Assembly (NCBI GenBank): GCA_014905825.1
Contig: JACGCN010000008.1
Span: forward strand, 620,001 to 684,000
Length of the DNA: 64,000 bases
Direction of reading: 5' to 3'
Origin: Lyophyllum atratum
Taxonomy: Eukaryota; Basidiomycota; Agaricomycetes; Agaricales; Lyophyllaceae
The notes beneath the pieces were generated by a model, which was given only the letters and a program-made list of their open reading frames with translations, made no database searches and was not told the origin of the DNA. This document shows, one piece after another, positions 42,064 through 54,389 of the stretch. How positions within the stretch are numbered: the stretch's first letter is position 1; each line of letters begins with the position of its first letter. A program made the position numbers and the translations under genes.

Positions 42064-43072
42064 TGTGCGGTGAGGATGGGGACCTGACGTCTGGGCGGAT
42101 TGTATTTATATAGAGTGCGGACGGAGGAACGTGCACTTGATATCGCCATTAATCTGGAGAGGAAGTCCCATATTCTACATCAGAATGCAGGGATGGCCTT
42201 AGCTACTCGCTCGCATCTTGGAGCGAGCCCCGGAAATTGGGGAAGTGTGCCAGAGAGTTCTGTCAACATCTAGCTATAATGGGAAGTATATTGTCTAGCG
42301 AGGTTACTCACAGGGATCGTAGTAAGTCCTAACAAGGATGAGACAGTCGGGATGGAAAACGAATAGGAAGAGAAGTGTCGGGCCTCTCGTACTTGCGAGG
42401 TCATCAGTAGACATCGAATGTTTCAGACGCGCCAATGTACCAACGTTAGGTGCTCGCGCGCTGGTTGAACTCATCGATAGAAGCCTCCGGGGAAGGATAG
42501 CGCCGACGACGCAGGGTCCTAAGATTCGTATTGTGCCAACATTCAGGCCTTCATGATCAGGCAAAGCTGTCAAGAGAAATGTTGGCCAGATATAGATGGT
42601 GTCGGTATTGCAGAACTTCTCCGAGCTAAGAATGCAGGATTACCATTGGGTGAATGACGGGTTGATTTCTATACAACAGTCTACGCCTAGAATCGCAGGA
42701 GCCCGTGTTCGGCGGGTAAGCGTAGCGACAGGGTACAACAGAGGTTGTGAATGCCATTTGTTCGGCAGACTGCTCTAGATCTTGCTTTCGAGATTGTATC
42801 CATCTAGATATAGATCACTCATAGGGGAGCGTATGCTCTCAGGTTCGTGATCAAGATCCCCCAGGCCATACCAGATTCCCAAAGAACCGAGAGGGGTCGA
42901 CGTCAGAGTCATCGATAAAAGGTGCATGGCGCCGCAACCCGAAGAATGCCGACTGTTATCTTATCAGATCGTGAGATGTTGGGAGAGGTTTCCGGGAGCG
43001 TTCTTTGTGAAGTCCAAAAAATTTGTAGGCGACTATCTATCTAATATACAACTATCTAATCCCAATAGTCAT
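42064..43072. other. Intergenic, no gene seen
   Basis: About 1 kb between the carbonic anhydrase start and the carrier stop. A TATATA-like box lies at about 42107-42114, upstream of the carbonic anhydrase ATG. Nothing else recognised. Confidence 0.4.
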
Positions 43073-44232
43073 CTACGAGAAATGTTTACTAAGGCCGTCG
43101 TAAATCAAGAAAATAATGGCACTGCTGGGTATCGATCGAGCAACGGTGATTCCACATCCAGCATAAAGCCCCCGTATGCCCTGGGCTTTATACATCGCCT
43201 TCGCAGTTCCGAAGAACGTAGCTTTAGGTATTGGCTTACCTCCAACCACCGCCTTCGTCGGCCGGAGCTCCTCTTCCGTCTGCATCGCGCTCTTCACGGT
43301 GTCAGCAGGGAACAACGCGAGATTAAACGATGCACCAGCACAAGCACCGGATAGCGCAGACTCCCAAGGATGGAGTTGGACTGCACCAGAAGGGGTGAGA
43401 GGAAGCGGCCTATCACTTGTCTTCTGTCGACGCGCAACGAGAAGCCTTGCAACGAATTCCTTGGTCGAGAACCACGCTGCTGTTCCACCAGTCTCACGAA
43501 TGAGAGTGCCTGTGTGCCCTAACCATAGCCCTCGCAATCCAGAACTCCGGACGACTGATGCCAGGACAGATATCGGCCCTGGAAGCTTCTGGCCTGCTGT
43601 AGCAGACGTCGGGGTTACGAGCATTTGAACCTGCATTTTACACTTGACGAGTTCAATCGGCGTTCTATCAGAATGTTAATTTGGAATACAGCCAGCTGAA
43701 AGATATTTGAACGAACAAGAGAAAGCTGGTAAACATTCCTGCGCCTGCCGCAGCCAATGCTAGTTGAGGCAATGATGGATCCTCCGAGAGAGGACGACCT
43801 GAAAAGCGCCGAATCACGCTCTGTAGCTCTCCGTATACGAGGAATAGCGATGCGTTTTCGACCATAGCGCCTACGATAGGTGCTGGAAGGCCCTGCCATT
43901 AGAGGATAACATATCAGCTGCGTAATCAGAGAAGAGCATCTGCACTGACGCGATATAACCCTCGTACTCCCTCATTCTTCCATGTTTTTCTCAAACAGTC
44001 TATAGGTCCGCTGAATCTTGCAGAGGAATCGAGGACTTGTGCTTGTAGTCGGACTTTCGTGAGGTCGAAAGGGTGTTCAAAGACCTTTGACACCATGCCC
44101 GCAATCTAAGTCGTTCGAATTCAGCACGATGGGTCTGTTCGATACGCAGACACGTACGCTGCCAAAAGTTATATCTTTCACGGCCCGGATAGTAGGTGTA
44201 TCTCGATTCAAGGCATCTGGGGGCGCTTCCAT
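43073..44232 (-). CDS. Mitochondrial carrier, ornithine-transporter (ORT1/ARG11) type
   Basis: It is an inner-membrane carrier. Three repeats each carry the family signature PX[DE]XX[KR]: EHPFDLTKVRLQAQ (repeat 1), TPIELVKCKMQVQ (repeat 2) and FPADTVKSAMQTEE (repeat 3). Gly-rich second halves match (GVRGLYRGLPAPIVGAMVENASLFLVYGE; GLRGLWLGHTGTLIRETGG; GIRGLYAGCGITVARSIPSS). The closing segment PSSAIIFLIYDGLSKHF is typical of the ornithine/basic amino acid subfamily. The start is MEAPPDALNRDTP at 44232. About four introns. Substrate is inferred from resemblance to ornithine carriers that link arginine synthesis and breakdown. It reads divergently from the recycling-factor gene. Confidence 0.85.
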
Positions 44233-44489
44233 GTCGTGGTGATGTGTTGTGAGACGAGCGGGGTATTGCACATTATCTAGCACCCCAGGTGCTCTAAATT
44301 CTAAGCGCGGTCCACAGCGAATGCACAGGAGGAAGTCGTGCACCGCACAAGATCCGGAAGAGCAGGATCGGAAGGTTGGATCCGGTTACGTCGATATTTG
44401 TTTCGCAGCATCCCGTCAAACAACCGCCGGTAATTTTACAAGTCGGATCATTGTTGGATCATTGCCAGTGTTCAACGTTCAGTCTTGCA
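44233..44489. promoter_or_regulatory. Divergent intergenic region (carrier gene and RRF1)
   Basis: 257 bp separate the two opposite starts, both genes encoding mitochondrial proteins. A shared promoter is likely; no motif is claimed. Confidence 0.55.
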
Positions 44490-45397
44490 ATGTCACTCCT
44501 TCGTCTTGCATCGTGCGCTCGAACACAATCCAGGCATCTTGCACGTCCAACTACCCGAAACTCCCTTCTCACCTTCCCTCAGCGCACGCTGGTTCAGAAT
44601 CGCACTTACGCGTCTGCAAAGAAACAGTCGAAATCCACCGCGACCCTCGTACCTGGTTCAAAGCAGCCTATCACGGATCCAGCAGCACAGGAGGAGTATG
44701 CCAAGGCCGAAGCTAGCATGAAGACAGCCGTCGAATGGTACCGAAAGGACTGTGCTACCATTGAGACCCGTGCCAGCGGACGTATCACTCCTGGCCTGCT
44801 TTCGCCTGTCCGGGTCAGGCTTCCTGACAGTGATTCGGAAGTCCGGCTCGAAGAGGTCGCCACTGTTGGTGTCAGGGAGGGCTCCACGTTACTGATCACG
44901 GTATTCGAAGAAGATGTGAGGACTACTTGAGCTTCTCGAATACTGTTGACATTGAGCTCACCTTCGATCCAGTAGACCCTCAAACATGTTGAGCAGGCAT
45001 TATATGACTCTAAAATTGCTGGCGTTGTGCCTCAAAGGCAAGACAACCGGACCATCAAGATCCCAATGCCCAAGTACGTCGTTCTTTTTGTGCTCTCCAA
45101 TATGCGGTTGAGCCAACACTTCTGCAGGCCTACCGTAGAGGCGAGAGTCGCGTTATATGCTGCAGCACAACGCAAAGCTGAGGAAATGCGTGTCCAAGTG
45201 CGGAAGCAGCATCAAGCGAGTCTCAAGCGCGGCAAATACGCCAAGCACTCGGTGGAGTTGGAAGAGGTAGCTAGAGGTTTCATCGACCTTCGCCCATTTT
45301 TAACATGCTCTCTCAGTTCCAGAAGCTCACAGACCAATACGTGGGCGAAGTGGACAAGATCCTCGCTAGCCTCAAAAAGGCCACGGGCGCAAAGTAG
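44490..45397 (+). CDS. RRF1: Mitochondrial ribosome recycling factor
   Basis: It releases mitochondrial ribosomes after termination. MSLLRLASCARTQSRHLARP is an Arg-rich mitochondrial presequence without acidic residues. The RRF domain follows: MKTAVEWYRKDCATIETRASG, ITPGLLSPVRV, then after an intron DTLKHVEQALYDSKIAGV, PMPKPTVEARVALYAAAQRK, and the basic VQVRKQHQASLKRGKYAK. The coiled-coil ending after a third intron is FQKLTDQYVGEVDKIL. Four exons. Length is about 255 residues, normal for a mitochondrial member. Confidence 0.9.
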
Positions 45398-46040
45398 CAC
45401 TCTTGGCAGTATCTTCACGCAAATTTATATCGTCTACTACCCTTTAATGCAATTTTCGATTGGCGGAAGTAATGTCCGATTTTTGAACGATTGTGGGGCA
45501 TCCTTGAGCGTGGCTGAATCATTTTGCAGTTTCTTCCAGTCCCTAGATTGCCTGCGACATGTCGTTTTTGATTTGGAACCTCAATTGGCCGACGTCCTGT
45601 GGTTCTACCGGCATTGCTCGTTTAATTTTTGGTTGAGCCGGAGGGTCCATCTCCACTGCCAGCGTCCTATGCCAGTCGTAGCAATGTTGAATGAACGCCG
45701 TCCGTCAAGACCATCAAATTCCTGTACTCACTATTGAGCGACAGTACCACATATCCACGCTTATGACGGATTCCCGATCAAGTTGTAGGAGACAGAAAAT
45801 AAGACGGGCTTATGAGAAACTCCCGCCACCATGGTGAACAATCACTTGCATTGCTATGTAAGCTCTCTGTATAAGCATTATTTATCTAATGGTATGTACG
45901 CTTGAGGAATGGTATATTGTAGCTAGAATGGGTGTTATCTTAAGGCATGTAAGGGTATACAAGTACAAAACTATACGAATTGCATTACGCAGGAATTATA
46001 GGCTATGTCCAATGAATGTTCAGTCTGTGGGTTCGAAGTT
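45398..46040. other. Convergent 3' region
   Basis: Between the stops of the recycling factor and the SNF2-RING gene. AT-rich in its right half; no gene seen. Confidence 0.4.
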
Positions 46041-49000
46041 CTAGTCCTGAATGAGACGCTGTCCACGGTGATCAAGACCAAAAAGGTTCGCTATAGGTGA
46101 GATGATATTAACATGGGTAGCGGGTTGTTCAATGACGATACGTACCGAGTTCCCTGACAGACAGCCCTTAGAGTACCAACAGAGTTTAGAAAGCGGGGAC
46201 GACGGAAGAAAGCAGCTTGACTTACTGCCGATTTTTTTCCCGGAGCCTTCACCCAAGCTTCCATCAGCGAGGAGTTGCTGAAAATCGGTGTTAAATTGAC
46301 TATGTAGTTTGCAAATACCGGACATACCTTGCGCTCTTGCATAGCCAGGACACGGTCTTCGACCGTATCCGATATCACGAGGCGCTGAACAACGACAGGA
46401 CGGGTCTGTCCAAGCCGGTGGACTCTGGACTCGCGGTAGCGTCACTTAAATGTCAGATAGTAACCGTTGAAAAGTTACGAACCGGTCGAATGACTGAGCT
46501 TCGATCGCCTGTGACCAACCGAGGTCCAGAGAAATGACGTTGTTGGCGCGGGTCAAATTTAAGCCAACACCTGGACAAAAAGTTGACGAGAGTCATTCAA
46601 AATACATTAGGAGAAAAACTTGCCGCCACATTTCAAAGACATCAACATCACGCGAGCCTTGTCTTTCGACATGAAGACACGAACAGCTTGGTCGCGTTTG
46701 GACCGATTCATGTCGCCTTGATACCTATAAGATAGTGAGATGACCAGACAATGAGCGCGACGAAGTTGTCACTGACTTCACGTGGATCACGCCTTTCTCC
46801 GTCAAATAATCGGAGACAAGGGAGAGACATCCTGTCCACTGCGAAACGACCAGAGTCTGTCGCACGCCTGGTGATCAGCAGTAGATACTTAAACGCAGGT
46901 ATATCACCGACCTTTTCGTCAGGACGCTCCTCCACTAGCTTCTCAAGACGTTTCATCATACACTGAGTAGAACTTGATGAAGCTAGTCTGTTATCGATCG
47001 ACGAAATGAACGTACCTTCATCTTGGTAGAAGGTAAGAACTTGGGCATGAGTTTGACTGCCTCTGAGGACATGGCTGGCTTCTTGCCAAACAGAACCTCC
47101 CTCTCCTCAGGTGATTCTTCCATGTCCTCGTCAGAGTCAACGACCATACGGGTCGCCTTCTTTGCGAGGCGCTTTTTGAGTTCACGGCGAGCATCCTTCT
47201 CCTCCTCGTCCTCGTCATCCTCGACGATGAAGTCGCTCAGATCATCATCCTCATCCTCATCAGAAGACTCAGGTTCAGAGCCGACGACATCGTCAGCATT
47301 GTGATTGCGGTGGCGTGTCCGCTTTGGTCTAGCTTTCCCTTTCCCTTTGCGATCTTTTGGAGAGGGGCCATCCATATTCACATCAGGAGTATCAGCCACG
47401 GATAGAAGATCAGCGTCCGAGGGAAGGAACGCATCTCGGGCGAACAGCTTCTCGGAACAGATAGCGCTGCGGCATCCAGGGCCTGACGCATAGGTGAGAT
47501 TCTGTCATTGTTGTGACAATATGTAACGACTTACAAGGACGCTCGTTTGGTTTGTATTTGGCTGGTTCCTCGGGTGCATTCATCACGGGAGTATTAAGGA
47601 CATCAACTTCGGGAGGATCAGAAACTATATATTAAAAGGGGAGTGTACCTTACCAAGGCAGTCGCGACAGAAAACATGAGTGCACGGGGTGATGACAGCG
47701 TCGGTAAGCGCATCGAAACAAATAGGGCATTCCTCGTCTTCCACTGCGGCGTCTGCGGACTCCTGGTGGTACGCGTAATGAGTTGGCGTACTCGAATGGC
47801 TTCGTTAGATATGTCAAACTCACCTTCTCAGCTGCTATCCGCTGAAGAGCAGCAGTCTTGAACTTCGACTTCATTTTCGTAACAAACTCGGGAGAAACAA
47901 GTCGTCGAGCTCGAGCCAACTCTTTATTTGAACCTGGTGCTGCTTCATCGCCGTCATCAGCTTCGTCGGGAGAGATAAAGGCGGCAGCGCCTTCTTGAAT
48001 AAGCGACGGGTGGGAGCAAATTTGCCGCAACCGCAACAAGAGCACCAGGACTTGCGAATAGTTCCTGCATAAGCTAGATAAGGGGGAGCGGCAAGGATAG
48101 GTGATTATGGGCGGGCGCACTTTAAAACAGTGCCGGCCTTGAGATAGCGGTTAAAGTTGGCCTGAGCTCCAGCCTCGACCTGACGGTTGAGAACTGAGCG
48201 CAGCGTCATGTACATAAGAACAAATCTTTACCATTTCGTAAACCGCCCGCTCTTCATCAGAGAATTGGAGCTTAACGAGTGAAACGGTTTTCTCCGGTAA
48301 TTCGATGAGGCGCTTTCCATCCAACTTCGAATCTTTCATACGGCGAAGTAAGAATGTGGCGATCACCGTTTGAAGACGAGAAACCGCGAGCGTTGCTGAA
48401 ACGACGTACGTAAGCTCTCTTGATGTAAGCTCAAAAGAGATGACTCACGTCTCTTCTTCTCCAATGCACCAATGTGGTGCTGGAACTCCTTGAAATCATA
48501 CCATGGTCGTACTTTTAAGAATCTGACGTAGCCGTAAATATCAACAAGGCTGTTGATTATGGGGGTCCTGTTCGGCCAACGGTATGATGAGTATTGAATG
48601 AGCATCATGTTTGACCACGCACCCAGTGAGACACCAGCGATAGGTAGATTGAAGACTTGTGACAGCCCTGGATGTTCCTGGATGTAATCCATCAGATCAG
48701 GTCGTTTGCAGGTAAGCAAAGTCGTTTACTTGTCCTCCTGTTACGGATAGCTTGCGCCTCGTCTAGGATGATACGATAAAACTATGGAGCAAGTTTGTCA
48801 TGGGGAAAACTTTGAGAAAGCCTCTGATAGTTACTTCGACCTGGAAGAGGAGGCCTTGTTCCTTCTTCTTCGGCCTCTCATTGGCTTCCTCATCCGAATC
48901 GGGGACGATGAAATCTTGTGGCTTATTTTTCTTTGCCTTAGCCTTCTTCTTCATCTCATGTTCAAAGTCGGGCCACTCAAGAGCCATGGTCTGAAGCCTT

Positions 49001-51485
49001 ACTTAGTATTAAAAAGTGAGTAAAGGGCTGAAAATATCATACCGAGTACGTCGTCAGAACGACGTCATACTTTAAGAGGTCTTGTTTCCTCTTAGGTTTT
49101 GACGAGCCTAGGTGACCCATAAGTACAACACAACGACCGATAATCTCTCTGACCAACCATGGTAAATTAAGCATTTGAGATCGCAGTTGGTTTTCATTTG
49201 TATTTCAAGCTTCCATTGGTCAAGAAGAGCTGTCGGTGTTATGATTAGATTTGTTTTGCGTATGGGGTCGGTTGATGGATTCTTGATGAGGGTGGCTATC
49301 CTGCACATGAGCAGGTTCAGAAATGATGACAAGAGGGAAACTCAGATAAAACATACATCTGTACAGTCTAAGGTATTGGAGTGAGGATCATGAGTCGATA
49401 TATGTATAGGGAAGGAAAGTACTAACCTTCCCAAGTCCCATATCGTCCCCTAGACAGCCGCCCTTCAAGGTACTCTTCTCCTTCGCTATCATCCAGGCGA
49501 CGCCAATCGTCTGGTGAGGCATGAGTGCGACCTCCATACCTGGCAGAAGATCATATTGACTCTGGAGGCCCAATTTCTCAAGCGCCTGGTCCAGCCTCGC
49601 ATTTCCATCGAACTGCTCTGCATTTCCAGCCTCCAATAGGAACTTGTCTATGCTGAAACGGAGGTGAGGAAATATGAATTGAGGAAGCTTGGATAACATA
49701 CTCATCGGCCTTTGCCTGGGGCCCTACAAATGTATCACGGCCCCGACCGTGGTAGTCACCATTAATATCGTAGTTCTCGGCACCCATGACAGGTGCGACC
49801 ATCGGGATGATGGGCCCGATGTGCTGCATGGCGAGAGCAGAAAGTTTGTCGGGGTCCGCATCGTCTACGTCCATATCGTCCTCATATTTCCCAGGATAAG
49901 CCCCAGGAAGGCGTATATTCGACCCTGATGCGACTGGTTCTGATTTGGTGAACGGACCCGGCTGAGCGTATGCTGGATTATCCAATGGTGGAGCGACGGA
50001 AAGGCCGGTGTCCTTGTTGTCCGGAGGGGGGGTAGGAATCTCATGTTTTGATAGTGTTCGCTTGATGGGTGAAACGCTAGGGAGAGATGCAGTGTAGGTC
50101 TCCTTGAGCCAACGGAGGGTACCCAAGGCCGAGCTGTGATGCTTTATCCGCGTCATATCTGCTTTCCCGAGTTTCCGCTTGCATTGAAGACGATTTATAG
50201 CGTCCTCGTGAACATCGATAGATCTTTGAACGTCGCTAATCTTTGCTCGCGTGTCTTCTACACTGCCAGGCAAAGACTGAGCGCCATCTGTGTTTCCAGC
50301 GTTGCGGTCAACTTGGTACAATGGTTGCTTGAGCGGCGTCTCCTCCAGTTTGGGTCTTTTGACCGTCAAGGGCAGGATTTGCCCATACTCGTTCAAGTTG
50401 GCGCCAGAACCAAACGCGACGTCTGATAGGCGCTTGCAAGGTGTTTCAGGTGACACATGCTCGGGCTTCACGCGCACGAGGCTGGACGCCCATCTCGCGG
50501 TTCGAGTGTGTTTAGAGGAGGTGGAGATCGGCGTCTGTGGGGCAAAAGAAGATGACGCCACAGGGCTGGAACTCATTGCAGGGAGTTTAGCCTCCGAAGG
50601 CTCCGGCTTCACACGCACAAGTGAAGATGGCCTCGTTGGCTGAGCACGTAGAACAGGTGACGCGATGCTTGATCTACCTGCGTGCGGATTGGATGTTGCA
50701 GAGTCAAACGGCGATCGATCGAGGGCGTCTAGAAGTTTTGAGAATCGCTCTTTTTTAACCATAGGCCTCGACAAGGTCTGAGAAAGGCGCCAGGGGTGTG
50801 AGCGTTAAACCTGATACAGATGGGATTCCCAAGACTCACTTCATGATGGATGCCGTCCGCCCGTATAGCCACGGCCAGCTCTGCTTTGATGCGGGCATCA
50901 CGGTAGGCAGCATGCGTGGGATGCTCCGCAATGTGATGCTACATAGACACACGATTAAAACACACGGAATATGTGGAAAACGGGCAACATACGCGGTAGG
51001 CAGACAGGGAACCCAACCCTTCCGCCAAGCCACCATCCTCTTTGCTAATGCGCTCAACGAGCGGGATGATCACGGCATTACAGCCTTGCTCCAGGCAAGT
51101 TACTTTTCCGTCTTCGAGGACAGATATACCAGATTAGAATACGCGAGGAGTTCTTGCGACATAGACTTACAGCCTCTGCGTGGCTCCAAAGTCAACTGAT
51201 ACTAGGCGGAAGCATGAAACTTATGAGGTGAAAGGAAAGGCTGCTTGAAACTCACATTCATGTCGTGGGGATAAAGCATTGTGTGTCTTTTAAGTTCTTC
51301 GAGATATGCGTTGGGTATGGTTTGGTCCTTTAAATTCCAAATGATATACAAAAGTTCAAGTTGCCGCATTGAGCACATGTGGCGGACGGGCTAAAGGGTG
51401 AAAGAACACGTACATGAACCGTAGGCGAGTATCCGAGGTGGGTTTTGGCCGTCGCCAGCAGCTGGAACAGGGGTAAATCCCCCAT
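46041..51485 (-). CDS. SNF2-family ATPase with embedded RING finger (Rad5/Rad16/Uls1 type)
   Basis: It is a nuclear ATP-driven DNA translocase with ubiquitin-ligase features. The N-terminal module of about 130 residues starts [19 protein letters not shown], with [20 protein letters not shown], and is spliced in phase across a GTGAGT intron to [21 protein letters not shown] long disordered region follows. Helicase motifs: [28 protein letters not shown] (Walker A), [25 protein letters not shown] (DEAQ/DEAH box), RWCLTGTPI, and in lobe 2 [15 protein letters not shown] and [15 protein letters not shown]3HC4 RING ([20 protein letters not shown]) sits between the lobes, with an acidic insert after it. 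No HIRAN domain seen. More than 20 exons. It ends RGQRLIQD. Confidence 0.85.
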
Positions 51486-52007
51486 CGCGCAAAAGGAGTA
51501 GTGGTGGTATGTGGCAGGAGAGTCGCGTCTATCATTGGAGTCAAAGTTGCTTTTTGACGCGCCCGAATTTTCCCACACTAATTTTGGGCCCCTCATAATA
51601 CTAATAGGGACAAAAGCGCGTTCACCACATGACTTCCGACTGAACGCGTGGCGCCGTTGGTCCTCTTACTATCAGCAAAACTTTGGAATGAAAAATCGAA
51701 TCCAAAGCGTACAACTGCACTGTAAGAACAATGGTTGGGATTTGAACGGAAAGCATAGGATAAAACAACACACAGCAGTCTTGCAGCAGTCCGAAATAGG
51801 TATAGGCACAAGCTAAAGTGTCCATAGTACTAGCCAATGCCATGGTGACGGACAGGAATGGAGTGAGTTAATCGACCCAGCTGCTATGGGCTAAAAATTT
51901 ACGGCACGTATCGTAGAATGAAAGATGATTACCTGTAGGGGTATAATTGTACAGGATGGTGGGAAATAACAATTGGGGTATCATTGTAAACTGCGAAGAC
52001 AACGAGC
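51486..52007. other. Intergenic, promoter of the SNF2-RING gene
   Basis: About 520 bp between the SNF2-RING start and the stop of the first dehydrogenase gene. No gene seen. Confidence 0.4.
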
Positions 52008-53354
52008 TCACAAGCCAAGACCTCGCAAAAACTCTTGCGTGGTTCCCCACAATTGGGCTGCTAGATCCCCGTCCGCCATAAGCTTGCCGACGTCTGCGAC
52101 CCTCCCCGTCGGACTGCTCTCCAGATACGCGCCTTTATACAAGTCTTTATTCTCTGCCACCCTTTTTGATGCAGCCGCGAATACCGAGTTATACGCGCCA
52201 CGTACTGGATCGGCAATCGCCAGCCCAACAAGCCATTTTGAGAATCGGGGGAAAGGCCAATTTTGACTGAACGTGTCCACGCCTCCAGGATGCAATGCCA
52301 TTACGGTGATGGGAGCAGGAGAATCGGCTGCAGAGATACGTTTCTGCAACTCCTTCGTCCACAGGAGAGTCATGAACTTGGAATGAGCTGAAGGACGATT
52401 CAACTTATGGTGTTGTGAGTAGGTAGGAAAAATTACCGTAACGGGCAAATCCAGGAAGGAGATGTCTACTGTACGTAACGTTGAAATCCTCGACGCTCTT
52501 GAAGCTGACGCTCGACGGAACCATTTTATATGTAATGGAGGTGAGCTATAATAAGTGGGGTTATAGATATACGAGAATCAATGGTTCATCGCGACATACA
52601 TTGACTATCCGAACATCAGAGTCCGGCTCTCGAGCCGTCTCTGTCAACCGCGGCAACAGAGTTCGCGTGAAGACAAAGGGGCTAACATAACTACGGCAGC
52701 TGAGGTGAGCATAGGCAGCTATAAAAGACGAATCTTGTTTACTTTACAGTGACCATGACTGTTAGCCCTGTCTCACTAGACGTCAGATGGCGCTACAAAA
52801 TAGTCCAAGACGGTGATCGCGTCTCACCATCTGGAGTCTTCTCGTAAGGTGCTGACAACCTGCGACTCATACCTCCATCAAATTCAACAAGAGAGCTAGA
52901 AGCCCATGCTCACAAGGCTGCGTTGTTCACTGCAAAAAACCGTTAGTTGATCACATTCGCGAAGGCAAATAGCTCCAGCACATACCTAAGATATCCAGAC
53001 GTCGTTCTTTCAATAGGAACTCCTCTGCGGATTTCTTCGCATCCCTTGGGTCGCTAAGGTCCAACTGTAACCACACGACCTCTCCATTCCCCGGTCCCAA
53101 ACCCTCCTCCTGCAGCTTCGTGATAGCAGTCATCGCACGTTCTTCATTTCGAGCTGCGAGGTAGACCTTTGCACCAGCACGCGCTAGATGTTGTACCGTG
53201 GCATATCCGATACCTGCACTAGAATTGTCATCAATGCATCATTGAGTCGAGTCGAGAAGGAGACTAACTTTCCGCCTGTTACGATTACAACCTTGCCTTT
53301 CAAGTCCACAAGATCGGTTGACGGGTTGAACTTGCGGGATGGGCCGTCGAACAT
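52008..53354 (-). CDS. Short-chain dehydrogenase/reductase, retinol-dehydrogenase-like
   Basis: An NAD(P)-dependent oxidoreductase. Start MFDGPSRKFNPSTDLVDLKG, then the cofactor strand KVVIVTGG and, after an intron, GIGYATVQHLARAGAKVYLA with the AARNEERA loop. VWLQLDLSDPRDAKK and RRLDIL follow. The catalytic Tyr-x3-Lys appears after splicing as ARYAHSKF, joined by acceptor ...TTCAG at about 52397. The C-terminal part is ITVMALHPGGVDTF ... GAYNSVFAAASKRVAEN ... WGTTQEFLRGLGL. Around eight exons. A paralogue lies head to head at 54390. Substrate is unknown. Confidence 0.82.
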
Positions 53355-54389
53355 GCCAGCGAGACAAGTACAATAGGGACAGCTCGTGAATGTGCCACAG
53401 ACGTCTCCTCACAACCGGCGACCGCATAACCATCATGGGAAAAAGTGCTTCACTAGCAGGGTCGTGGTGCCTGGAGTCCCTGGACATGACTTGACAACGT
53501 GTAAAGGTGGGCTCAGGGCTGTGAGTCGAATGAGTCGCCAATGGAGGTCAATGAGAACGTCATTGTATCAAGAAGAATTTGAGAGGATGTATGTAGGGGG
53601 GTAAAAGTCGATCGAGGTCAAGGGGAGTCGGCCCAGTAAGGATCACAGTCAGGTTGACATTCCTCGTTGTTGCCAAATATATTGGGTCATCCGAATGCAC
53701 ATTCCCGCCACCACCGCTTGTCCAGTCTCTCCGGGATCCTGGACAGACACAATCAGTCGTTCTACCGCTTATCCACTCTATTCCTAGCCAAATGCCGTTG
53801 AAATCGAAGCGTTGCAACCCTTCTTCCCTCCATGACCAACGAGTTAATTTGCATGAGAGGGCCGCCCATCTGTCAAGCTTCGAAGACAAAACTCGGGACC
53901 CATCTAATATTTTCGGGAGTCGGGACCGAGGTAAATCCAACTTCCCTCATTTTGGCCCAGGGTTATTGTTCCTATCCTAAACCCCCGCAGCCAGCCCACT
54001 TTAGCTTCAATCATTCAGAAACCGGGGGTCTTTCAGGCCAGTTCAGGCCGCATTCGACCGGAATCGTAATGAATCACCACGGTTCAGATATTAATGGTAC
54101 TAATCTACTACTAACAGCTTGCGCAAACGTCATGAGAAAAGGACTTCCTATCATCCCAACTAGGCTTTGAATCCTGCGAGCCAAATTCGCAGCTCTCGTT
54201 CTTCCTATCATTGTTACTGGGAGCTCTGTCGGCTGTCGGGGATTTTCCGTGGCATTCTCGAACTTCCAACCTGTCAAGCGTAGAAACGGACCAAGGTATG
54301 TGCTTTAATGCCGCTATTCAGCACTTATTGGACTCGGAGTACCGGTCTTGAGTCCATATCGTTTACTTTTTCTCCTCGTGTAGGACATT
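53355..54389. promoter_or_regulatory. Divergent region between two SDR paralogues
   Basis: About 1 kb separates the opposite start codons. No other gene is supported. Regulatory sites for both genes should be here; no specific motif is claimed. Confidence 0.45.

Noticed and set aside
42926..43354. 142-codon plus-strand frame
   Set aside because: Its larger part is the antisense of the mitochondrial carrier exon.
46028..46040. tRNA B-box-like GGTTCGAAGTTC
   Set aside because: No A box or cloverleaf partners nearby; it is next to the SNF2-RING stop codon.
50756..51485. Separate small gene ending just inside the SNF2-RING start
   Set aside because: That reading needs a donor one base to the right. 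The GTGAGT donor after GAA puts these exons in phase with the SNF2 frame instead.
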